This document shows, piece by piece, positions 47,999 through 55,865 of a stretch of 60,721 nt of DNA. A program made the translations under genes and the position numbers. Numbering within the stretch: the stretch's first letter is position 1; each line of letters begins with the position of its first letter. Under the pieces are notes generated by a model. The model was not told where the DNA came from. It searched no databases and saw only the letters and a list, made by a program, of their open reading frames with translations. The DNA comes from Bacteroidota bacterium (GTDB lineage: Bacteria; Bacteroidota; Bacteroidia; Sphingobacteriales; Sphingobacteriaceae), in assembly GCA_013285685.1 (NCBI GenBank), contig JABDHD010000008.1, positions 1 to 60,721 on the forward strand, in the 5' to 3' direction.

Positions 47999-50335
47999 TT
48001 ATTTGGCCTCCTTTACTGATTGTTCATAGTAGCCGTAACCATATCCATATCCGTACCCATAGCCGTAGCCATATCCGTAGCCATATTTTCCTTTTTGCTG
48101 AATGCCATTCATTATCAAATTGAAATTTTTAAACCTTCCTTCTCTGTATAAGGCATCTATATATTTCAACCGGGCCTTGGGCGTAAATTCATGGCGTATC
48201 ACATAAAATGTGGCATCGGTGTATTTCTCGATAACCTGCGCATCGGTTACTACTCCGACAGGCGGGGCATCAACGATAATAAAGTCATACCGCAGGCGAA
48301 GTATGGTGAATAACTCATCCATCCGGCCATCAACCAATAACTCGACCGGGTTAGGCGGAATGATCCCGCTGGTAACTATATCATAACTATCGTATTCCGG
48401 CACCGGAACAATAATGTCATCCAGTTCGGCGTAGCCGATCAGGTAATTGCTAAGCCCGATCTTATGATCGATCTTTAACTTTTCCTTTAATTTAGGCTTG
48501 CGCAGATCGAATTCAAGGATGATCACTTTTTTCCCTGTAATTGCCAAACTGGCGCCAAGATTTAATGATAAAAATGATTTGCCCTCGCCGCTCATGCTCG
48601 ACGTAAGCATAATGACCTGGAGTTTTTTTCCGGGTGACAAAAATGCTATATTGGTTCGCAGTGCCCTTATTTGCTCGCCTATAGCCGTTCGCCCCGTCTC
48701 CAGGACCAGATCATTCATACTATCTGTTTGTGATATCTCGGCTAAAATTGGGATGCTGGTTTCCTTTTCGACATCATTGCGGCTTTTTATCTTATCGTTC
48801 CACAAATCCAGTATATAAATTACACCAAATGGAAAGGCGATGCCAAATAAAGAAAACACCAATAAAACAATAGCTTTTTTGGGTTTTATAGGGTCATCGC
48901 TGCTGATGGCGCGGTCAACTGTACGGGTATCTGATACGGTTGATGCAAACGATAAGGCGGTCTCCTCCCTGTTTTTAAGTAAAAATGTATATAAGTCGTC
49001 TTTTACAGCTTGTTGCCGGGTTATGTCGACAAGTTTTCTTTCTTTTACCGGGACCGTTTTGATCATCCCGTTCATACTATTACCTGTCAGCTCCAATTGT
49101 GCCCGCGAAACACTAAGGCTTCTTTTCAGGGTTTGTATGTTGTCATAAATATTGTGTTTCAATGTGCCTATCTGTTCGTCAATGGTTTGCAGCAGGGGGT
49201 TTCCGGCCTTCACTATTTTGGCGGTGCTTTGCCGTTGCAATTCCAATGTCGAAAGCTGGCCGATCAAGTTTAGCAAAGTAGGGTCATCAAGCCCCATCAG
49301 TGTTTCAGGGATAGTTCCCTGGTCGGTGCCCGGATTGGTTACGTGCTTCTCAATATCATTTAAAACGCTCTGCTGAAGCTTTACCTGGTTTAGCTGGGTA
49401 TCATTTGTTTGAACATTTTGCAAAAAGATTTGCGTAGCTGCGCTGATATCGGTTATCCCCTCGCGGGATTTATAATCCTCAACTTGTTTTTCAGCATTTC
49501 CAAGCTCGCTTGAGATTATTTTTAAGCGCCCGTTGATAAATGTCAGCGTATTGGCAGCCGAAAGATTCTTATCCGCCAGTCCTGCTGAGTTATAAGCATT
49601 TATCAATTGGTTTAGTATATCCTCTCCTTTATCGGGATTTGCGTTTTCGAGTGTCATCATCAACACGGTTGACATCTTGCTGCTTGGCTCGATCTTAATA
49701 TCATTTGCCAACTGCTCTGCGACACTTTTTGCAGAGCTTATAGCTATGCGTATTGCCTTCAGCTTAGCGTTTTTGCCAGTTTTGGTAAGTTTTATCACCC
49801 CATAGGGCGTTTTTGAGACGCTGTCGAAAAAAACTTTTTGCCCATTTAAAGTAGCGCTGTTCCCATCCCGAAGTACAACATTTAAGGGCTTTTTATAAGT
49901 AAGGTCTGTGGCAGTGTATAACTGCAGGTTTACCGGGGTTTCGTTGTACAATTCGACCTGGCGAAAGACACCCTGCCGTTAATAAGTGATGTTGAGCTTT
50001 AAGCTATCAACAACTTCTTTCATCAGGGTATATGATCCGAGTACTTGTATTTCATTATCGACCACTTTATTCGACGAAAAAATATTTAATTCTTTCATCA
50101 TGTCATCTTCCTCGCCGAGGCCTTTTTGCTGGTCTTTAATCAAAATACTGGCGTGAATAAGGTAAATTGGGGGCTGTACCTTTATGTATACAAAGCCTGC
50201 AATCAAGGCCACTGCAAGTGCCAGCACAAACCATTTCCAATAGGTGGCGTATTTGTAAACAAATTCCCTTAAATGAAATTTATTTTCCTCATTCGAGTCT
50301 TGTAATAACGCCTGTTCAAAAGGATCCTTGCTCAT
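47999..50335 (-). pseudogene. Wzc-like chain-length tyrosine kinase, split by an in-frame stop
   Basis: Polysaccharide co-polymerase with BY-kinase. Codon 119 is TAA (49979-49981): residues 1-118 (Wzz domain, first TM FVLALAVALIAGFVYIKV) end at LKLNITY, and the same frame goes on RQGVFRQVELYNETPVNLQL with no shift. The second part (to 47999) has a coiled periplasmic region, second TM (AIVLLVFSLFGIAFPFGVIY), Walker A SSMSGEGKSFLSLNLG, Walker A-prime FDLRKPKLKEKL, Walker B FIIVDAPPVG and a C-terminal tail of nine Tyr-Gly pairs (48026-48085). Restart may occur at a TTG (49951). Could be a real nonsense mutation, a base error or readthrough. The gene starts 5 nt after the Wza-like stop. Confidence 0.88.
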
Positions 50336-50340
50336 TTTAT

Positions 50341-51147
50341 TTATTTTCTAAGTGCCGCTATTAAAAGTGTTGCGATCAGCGTTAATCCGCTGATTACAAT
50401 CGGTGCTAATTGTACAGTTCTATCGCTTGATGTAATCCGGCCTTTGCCGGGTTCCACGTACAAAATATCATTCGGGTGCAAATAAAAATAAGGCGAATTA
50501 AACAGGTCTCTCCTGGTGAGATCGATCCTGGTATAGGTTCGTTTCCCGTCCACTTCCCGTACCAGTAGTATATTATCCCGCCTGGCGTAAATGGTAAGGT
50601 CGCCAGCCATGGCAATTGCCTCCGGGATCGAAACTTTTTCGTTTGGAATGGTATAAACAGCTGGCCGCATCACTTCACCCAAAACAGATATCTTGAAATT
50701 CAGGATGCGAACATTCACGGTTGGCTGCACCAGCAAATTGTCCAGCTTACGGGTAATGGTGTCTGCCGCCACAAAGGTTGTAAGCCCGCCAACTTTTACC
50801 TTACCCACCAGCGGGATAGTAACCTGTCCCTGGCCATCAACCAGGTACCCGATGGCAGCCGGCGGGTTATTGTACAGGTTTGCCTGCTGGGTCATAGCCG
50901 TTGCCTGCATGGGCAAATGCGGGTTAAACATAGCGCTGGCTTCCTGGTTTAGGCCGCTTATATCAATACTTAAAATATCAGAAGGCTGTATTACCGCAAC
51001 ATATGAATTGGACAGAACGTTGCTTAGCGAATCCTGCGTTGGGTCGGCGCTTTGGAAATAGGCGACATTTTTCTGACCAATACATGATGAAAAAAGCGAA
51101 GTCATAATTACTATTGCAAGTGTTAATTTGAAATGTTCCAAATTCAT
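50341..51147 (-). CDS. Polysaccharide export outer-membrane lipoprotein (Wza-like)
   Basis: 268 aa. Lipobox LFSSC at residues 18-22 after a signal peptide. Poly_export domain (YVAVIQPSDILSIDISGLN, YLVDGQGQVTIPLVGKVKVG), SLBB domain (KISVLGEVMRPAVYTIPNEK, FYLHPNDILYVEPGKG) and a C-terminal hydrophobic helix (PIVISGLTLIATLLIAALRK). It forms the outer-membrane export channel with the Wzc-like kinase that follows 5 nt downstream. Length is typical of Bacteroidota members. Confidence 0.95.
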   Translation of the reverse strand: MNLEHFKLTLAIVIMTSLFSSCIGQKNVAYFQSADPTQDSLSNVLSNSYVAVIQPSDILSIDISGLNQEASAMFNPHLPMQATAMTQQANLYNNPPAAIGYLVDGQGQVTIPLVGKVKVGGLTTFVAADTITRKLDNLLVQPTVNVRILNFKISVLGEVMRPAVYTIPNEKVSIPEAIAMAGDLTIYARRDNILLVREVDGKRTYTRIDLTRRDLFNSPYFYLHPNDILYVEPGKGRITSSDRTVQLAPIVISGLTLIATLLIAALRK

Positions 51148-51174
51148 ATGATAAAGGGTTATGTAAATGTTGCC

Positions 51175-52296
51175 TTATTCGAATTGATTTTTAATGGCGT
51201 AGCCGGCTTCCAGCAGCAGTCGTTCTTTCTGAAAAAGTTCAACGTCCGATGCAACCATTTCCTCAACAAGCTGATATAAATTGTATTTGGGTTTCCAGCC
51301 AAGTTTAGCCTGCGCTTTGGAAGGATCGCCGATCAATAAGTCAACTTCGGTCGGCCTAAAGTAATTCCGGTCAACCACAACTACTTCCTTGCCTGTCTCC
51401 ACCTGAAAATCAGGATTGCTGCAATACACAACATATCCTCTTTCGTCGACGCCGCTTCCTCTGAATTCTACTTCGATGCCAACTTCAGCAAATGCTAAAC
51501 TGACAAAATCCCTTACAGTAGTAGTTATTCCCGTAGCGATTACAAAGTCCTCGGGGTCCTCCTGCTGCAATATCAAATACATCGCCTCTACATAATCTTT
51601 TGCATGGCCCCAATCGCGCCGCGCATCCAGGTTACCCAAAAATATCTTATCCTGTAAGCCCACGGCAACCTTGGCAACCGCCCTGGTTATTTTCCGGGTT
51701 ACAAATGTTTCGCCGCGCAGTGGACTTTCATGATTGAACAATATACCGTTGCAAGCAAACATGCCATAGGCTTCCCGGTAATTTACGGTAATCCAGTAGG
51801 CGTAAAGTTTAGCTACCGCGTAAGGGCTTCGGGGGTAAAACGGGGTAGTTTCTGATTGAGGAACGGCCTGCACCAAACCATAAAGCTCGGATGTTGAGGC
51901 TTGATAAATACGGGTTTTCTTTTCCAGACCGACAATACGGATAGCCTCGAGCAAACGCAGTGTGCCAAGCCCGTCGGCATTGGCAGTATACTCCGGGGTG
52001 TCGAAACTTACCTTCACGTGCGACATGGCGCCCAGGTTATAAACTTCGTCAGGTTGTATTTGCTGCATTAGCCTGATCAAATTTGTGGAGTCGGTCAGGT
52101 CGCCATGATGCAGGATCATATTTTGTTCGGCATCATGAGGATCATGATACAAATGATCGATCCGATCTGTATTGAACAATGAGGAGCGTCTTTTTATTCC
52201 ATGGACTTCATATCCTCTCATTAAAAGAAATTCGGTAAGATATGCGCCATCCTGTCCGGTCACCCCGGTAAGTAAAGCTTTCTTTTTCATAGACAT
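51175..52296 (-). CDS. gmd: GDP-mannose 4,6-dehydratase
   Basis: 373 aa, short-chain dehydrogenase. Converts GDP-mannose to GDP-4-keto-6-deoxymannose, precursor of GDP-fucose or GDP-rhamnose. NAD(P)-binding [20 protein letters not shown], dyad and catalytic set in ASTSELYG and [11 protein letters not shown], substrate region [39 protein letters not shown]. First gene of the minus-strand polysaccharide operon. GDP-fucose synthase (fcl) is not in the window and must be elsewhere if fucose is the product. Start at [11 protein letters not shown] or the second ATG. Confidence 0.97.
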   Translation of the reverse strand: MSMKKKALLTGVTGQDGAYLTEFLLMRGYEVHGIKRRSSLFNTDRIDHLYHDPHDAEQNMILHHGDLTDSTNLIRLMQQIQPDEVYNLGAMSHVKVSFDTPEYTANADGLGTLRLLEAIRIVGLEKKTRIYQASTSELYGLVQAVPQSETTPFYPRSPYAVAKLYAYWITVNYREAYGMFACNGILFNHESPLRGETFVTRKITRAVAKVAVGLQDKIFLGNLDARRDWGHAKDYVEAMYLILQQEDPEDFVIATGITTTVRDFVSLAFAEVGIEVEFRGSGVDERGYVVYCSNPDFQVETGKEVVVVDRNYFRPTEVDLLIGDPSKAQAKLGWKPKYNLYQLVEEMVASDVELFQKERLLLEAGYAIKNQFE

Positions 52297-52705
52297 TCAT
52301 GTTTTTCGGTAGATAATAAATTACTTGTCACCCTGCCCGTGCAAACTAAACCCTGTTACGGTCACCGGTATAACGAACGCAATTTTAAATATTATGTTTT
52401 AAGTATTTTAACTTTTAATCAAATTCTAATTTACTTTTAATCAAATTCTAATGCATTTTTGTAAAATTAATTAAACACTTTTGAATCGCAATTGTTGATC
52501 ATTTTATAAAATTTAATTTCTTAGCGGCTTACACATATAATGAATGCAACAATAATGCAAATAAAATATGAAATCTATAATTATACAAAATCAATATCAT
52601 TATTTTATTAAATAAGCCGTTATCTTTATTATTTCTTTATTAGAAATAATATCCATGTTCAAAACAATATTTTATTTGGCGGAAACGAATATTTTAAAGG
52701 GCGAG
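52297..52705. promoter_or_regulatory. Divergent regulatory region of the polysaccharide locus, with a tandem 22-bp repeat
   Basis: A 409-bp, very AT-rich gap between gmd (minus) and wecG copy 2 (plus). It contains two tandem copies of ACTTTTAATCAAATTCTAAT plus TT (52411-52432 and 52433-52452, the second cut by 2 bp). A 22-bp period is close to two helical turns, as expected for side-by-side protein binding. No terminator is seen. This must contain both promoters. Confidence 0.6.
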
Positions 52706-53569
52706 ATGTTGAACAAAAAAAGAATTTTATCCATCGATGTATCCAGCGGCACATATGAGGAGTTTGTTAATCTGATCATTGCTTTGGGCGGGCAAAAAAA
52801 GTCTTCGTATGTATGCATTGCCAACGCTCATATGCTGGTAGAGGCTCACTGGTCAAAGTATTTTCAGCGGGTAGTGAACGGCGCCGAAATTGTAACCCCT
52901 GATGGCATGCCGGTTTCAAAATGCTTTAAATTTTTATATCGCGCCAGGCAAGAAAGGGTTGACGGCATGAGCTTGCTTCCGAGGCTAATAGAAAAGGCGG
53001 CTGAAAAAGACCTTTCTGTCTATTTTTATGGCGGTTCCCCGGAATTACTTGCGCAAGCGACAATTTTTTTAAGTGAACATTATCCTTCGCTAAAAATTGC
53101 CGGGACATATTCTCCCCCTTTCAGGTATCTTACCCATGCTGAAAAATCAGCTACTGTCGATAAAATCAATCGATCGGGGGCCAATATCGTATTCGTTTCG
53201 TTGGGATGCCCCAAGCAGGAGCAATGGATGGCCGAAATGAAAGGCAGCATCCGGTCTGTTATGATCGGCATCGGGGGCGCTTTGCCTGTATTTATCGGCT
53301 TGCAAAAACGTGCGCCGGTATGGATGCAAAAAAATAGCCTTGAATGGCTTTACAGATTGTTTTTAGAACCGCGGAGACTGTTTAAAAGGTATATGGTAAC
53401 CAATTTTGTTTTTTTATGGCTTTTGTTTATTGAAAAGCTAAAATTCAATAACCGCGATTACCGTGTTGCTATCGAAAGGGTCAATGATGTCAACAATGCC
53501 GAACGTGAATATAAACAAGAACCCGAGTATAAGCAGGAACGTGAATATAAACAAGTAAGCGTTTACTGA
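52706..53569 (+). CDS. WecG/TagA/CpsF family glycosyltransferase (copy 2)
   Basis: 287 aa from the ATG at 52706 (MLNKKRILSIDVSSGTYEEF), aligned with copy 1; an ATG at 52655 would add 17 AT-encoded residues. An AAAGGGCGAG stretch precedes it. Motifs match copy 1 throughout: YVCIANAHMLVEAHW, TPDGMPVSKCF, ERVDGMSLLP, SLGCPKQEQWMAEMKG, GIGGALPVFIGLQKRAPVWM. GT26 transferase acting on a lipid-linked sugar. It differs at the end: a hydrophilic tail with three Glu-Tyr-Lys-Gln-type repeats (EYKQEPEYKQEREYKQV). It faces away from the operon it flanks. Confidence 0.92.
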   Translation: MLNKKRILSIDVSSGTYEEFVNLIIALGGQKKSSYVCIANAHMLVEAHWSKYFQRVVNGAEIVTPDGMPVSKCFKFLYRARQERVDGMSLLPRLIEKAAEKDLSVYFYGGSPELLAQATIFLSEHYPSLKIAGTYSPPFRYLTHAEKSATVDKINRSGANIVFVSLGCPKQEQWMAEMKGSIRSVMIGIGGALPVFIGLQKRAPVWMQKNSLEWLYRLFLEPRRLFKRYMVTNFVFLWLLFIEKLKFNNRDYRVAIERVNDVNNAEREYKQEPEYKQEREYKQVSVY

Positions 53570-54203
53570 TTGTATGCAATATTTGCGACGGACAGGTAAT
53601 ACAATACCGGACGCATAACCGCAAGCCGTTCTCTTGTATATCAGTTAATCAATCCCCCTATTTGGGTTCATCCGTGTACACGTTTCACGGTCGCTATGGT
53701 TTGCCGGTTACCATACAACGTCGGGTTATTTTTACGCTGAAACTTTACCCACCTCAATCAGCTTCTGTCCGTTTCAGTTTTACAAATTAAATTTTAGAAA
53801 GTTTGAACCTGGAGCCGCGTTAAAAAAATCCCCCGGTAAGCTGCCTCTATTCGTTTAATTTTTACAAATATAAATTATTCCTATATAAGTGGTAGGAATT
53901 AAATCAGATTTTTTTCTTTTTACCCCTCAAATAAAGTAAATCGAATTTGGCTTAGCTGATAAATAATTAATTTACAGATAGTTGCATTGTTGTAAATAAG
54001 TCAAATGATTTTCAGGCCGACCCTCGTCCCCCTACTTGCCCCTCGTGGTCAATTTTCCGCCGGCAAACCGTTTCTTGAAAATCGGCCTACCCTGGCAATT
54101 ATTAGAATTTCATTAGAATTAAAAAAAATCTAAGTGTTTTTTTTTCGGCGGAAATTTCTTGTTGCCACTTACCCGATTATTTTTGCATTCGTAACCGAGC
54201 AAA
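53570..54203. other. Non-coding gap with palindrome site B
   Basis: A 634-bp region with no convincing ORF. At 53877-53902 it holds ATTCCTATATAAGTGGTAGG then AATTAA, nearly identical to site A (35579-35605). A TATTTTTG box at 54178-54185 lies 18 nt before the ModE-like gene. Confidence 0.6.
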
Positions 54204-54575
54204 ATGGATCAATCAACCAAACATATTTTAAAACGCGAGCCCGCTATAAGGGTAAATGGCAGCCTTTGGCTGGAGTCGGACGGGAAGCGTTTTTTTGGTC
54301 CTGGCCCGGTTGAATTGCTGGAACGTATCGCCGAGACAGGCTCGATCAGCGAGGCAGCAAAGCGGATGAAGATGTCGTACAAAAAAGCCTGGGAACTGGT
54401 AAGCGCCCTGAACGAACGATCTGTAAACCCATTGGTTGTACCACGCACCGGCGGCGAACATGGCGGCGGCTCAACCATAACCGATGAAGCGCGCGAACTG
54501 ATTGACTACCACAGGCATTTGAGGCAACGTTTTGCCGCTTTTTTAGCAGAGGAAACTAAAAACTTGAAACTGTAA
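54204..54575 (+). CDS. ModE-like winged-helix regulator without a molybdate-binding domain
   Basis: 123 aa. The sequence is the N-terminal LysR/ModE winged-helix domain: GSLWLESDGKRFFGPGPVEL, LLERIAETGSISEAAKRMKM, SYKKAWELVSALNE and RTGGEHGGGSTITDEAREL (the wing). Full ModE has two further TOBE (molbindin) domains; these are missing, so molybdate sensing, if any, must come from another protein or ligand. A perfect palindrome resembling a ModE box lies 15 nt past its stop, before the next gene. Transcription is served by a TATTTTTG box at 54178-54185. No molybdate transporter is in the window. Confidence 0.9.
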   Translation: MDQSTKHILKREPAIRVNGSLWLESDGKRFFGPGPVELLERIAETGSISEAAKRMKMSYKKAWELVSALNERSVNPLVVPRTGGEHGGGSTITDEARELIDYHRHLRQRFAAFLAEETKNLKL

Positions 54576-54589
54576 TTTTTTTTACCTAT

Positions 54590-54613
54590 CGTTATATTTT
54601 TAAAAATATAACG
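54590..54613. promoter_or_regulatory. Perfect palindrome matching the ModE box
   Basis: Half-sites CGTTATAT and ATATAACG are separated by TTTTAAAA, together a perfect 24-bp palindrome. E. coli ModE operators have the same kind of half-sites (CGnTATAT...ATATAnCG) with a spacer of about 6-8. It lies between the ModE-like gene and the barrel gene at 54672, 58 bp before the latter's ATG. It is too AT-rich and lacks a T tract to be a typical terminator. Confidence 0.7.
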
Positions 54614-54671
54614 GGCCATATTTGCCTTTTTTCCGAGCGTTAATATCTGTTTCACACTTAAATCAAGCACC

Positions 54672-55289
54672 ATGCAAAAAAATTTATTCTTTTTTTCGAG
54701 GATCAAACCCTTGGGGTTCCTCCTTGCCGCCATCGTCTTCCTCATTTTCCTGGTTCCGTTAAAATCGCTGGCGCAAACGAGAAACCTGCCACCTGACTCT
54801 GTGAAAATGGCGTCGCCGGTGGGACAGCCCGCAACCGCAAAGCCCACCTATCCGCGCTCGGTAGGCTATTTGAGTTTCATTTTGCCTCTGGTAACTGTTT
54901 CCGATGGTACAACGTTTAATTTCAACAGCACATCAACTACTATTGGGTTCCCCGTTGGCGTAAACGTGTTGTACAGCGATCATTTCGGCTTCAGTTATGA
55001 GTTTACGCCAAACATCAAAATTACAAATGGCCCCACCGGAACCAGCAAAATGAATGACATTTTATTCGATCCGGGTACGATGTTCCGCTTTCAGCACGGA
55101 TTTACCATAATAACCCGGCTGGCATTTGATACGAATGGCCGCTACGGCTTCACCCCGGTATTCAACCAGGTTTATGCGCGCACCAAAGACGTAAACTACT
55201 TTGTGGCTTTATCGCTGCCGGCAAGGTTCGGCAACAGCGAATCGTCATCGGTGGGGTTAAACCTGCAAATCGGGTTTACTTTTAATTGA
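54672..55289 (+). CDS. Probable outer-membrane beta-barrel protein, unknown substrate
   Basis: 205 aa. Signal peptide to about residue 35 (PLGFLLAAIVFLIFLVPLKS, then LAQ). Mature protein has alternating hydrophobic/polar strands (GYLSFILPLVTVSDGTTFNF, TTIGFPVGVNVLYSD, GFSYEFTPNIKI, GFTIITRLAFDTNGRYGF, YFVALSLPARFG) and ends GLNLQIGFTFN with a terminal aromatic pattern, which suggests an 8-stranded barrel. I recognise no named family. The ModE-type palindrome immediately upstream suggests regulation linked to molybdate, tungstate or the small ModE protein. Confidence 0.7.
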   Translation: MQKNLFFFSRIKPLGFLLAAIVFLIFLVPLKSLAQTRNLPPDSVKMASPVGQPATAKPTYPRSVGYLSFILPLVTVSDGTTFNFNSTSTTIGFPVGVNVLYSDHFGFSYEFTPNIKITNGPTGTSKMNDILFDPGTMFRFQHGFTIITRLAFDTNGRYGFTPVFNQVYARTKDVNYFVALSLPARFGNSESSSVGLNLQIGFTFN

Positions 55290-55382
55290 CCGGCGCCCGC
55301 CAATCCTGTCACAAAAACACCGGTATATTGTCATTTTCTCACGTCACGGTTCCAGTATTCTTGTTCTATTTTTGGATATAAG

Positions 55383-55820
55383 ATGATAAACAAAATGGAA
55401 ACAGCAGAAAAAACAACAATTACGGTTGCAGCAACTGTAATTGCTCTTATACAAAAGGTTTGGGATTTATGGACCAAGCCAGCACATGTTGTTAAATGGA
55501 ACAACGCTTCTGACGATTGGCATACACCCTCGGCAGAAAACGACTTGCGCCCCGGCGGAAAATTCAGCTACCGGATGGAAGCAAAAGACGGCAGCTTTGG
55601 TTTTGATTTCGCCGGCATTTACGATGACGTTGTTGAGCATGAGCGCATTGGTTATACCTTAGGCGATGGCAGAAAGGTAGAAGTTTTATTTGCGCCGGAC
55701 GGTAATTCGACATTGGTGAAGGAAACTTTTGAGGCCGAAAATGTAAATCCAATTGAAATGCAACGCGGCGGCTGGCAAGCGATATTGGATAGCTTTAAAA
55801 AATATGCTGAAGCAAATTGA
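55383..55820 (+). CDS. SRPBCC/AHSA1-family protein
   Basis: 145 aa from 55383; an ATG at 55395 (METAEKTTITVA) is an alternative start. Features of the Activator of Hsp90 ATPase homologue group: VAATVIALIQKVWDLWTKPA, HVVKWNNASDDWHTPSAEND, LRPGGKFSYRMEAKDGSFGF, FAGIYDDVVEHERIGYTL, GDGRKVEVLF, VKETFEAENVNPIEMQRGGW and a C-terminal helix. Members bind small ligands; function not fixed. A TATTTTTG box at 55367-55374 precedes it by only 8 nt from the first ATG, which makes the second ATG attractive. Confidence 0.9.
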   Translation: MINKMETAEKTTITVAATVIALIQKVWDLWTKPAHVVKWNNASDDWHTPSAENDLRPGGKFSYRMEAKDGSFGFDFAGIYDDVVEHERIGYTLGDGRKVEVLFAPDGNSTLVKETFEAENVNPIEMQRGGWQAILDSFKKYAEAN

Positions 55821-55865
55821 TATGAGCAGCGGCTCAATATCGGGCACGGGAGCTTTATATGTGTA

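Noticed and set aside
54590..54613. Rho-independent terminator of the ModE-like gene
   Set aside because: The hairpin is AT-rich apart from its ends, has no following T tract and matches operator half-sites better.
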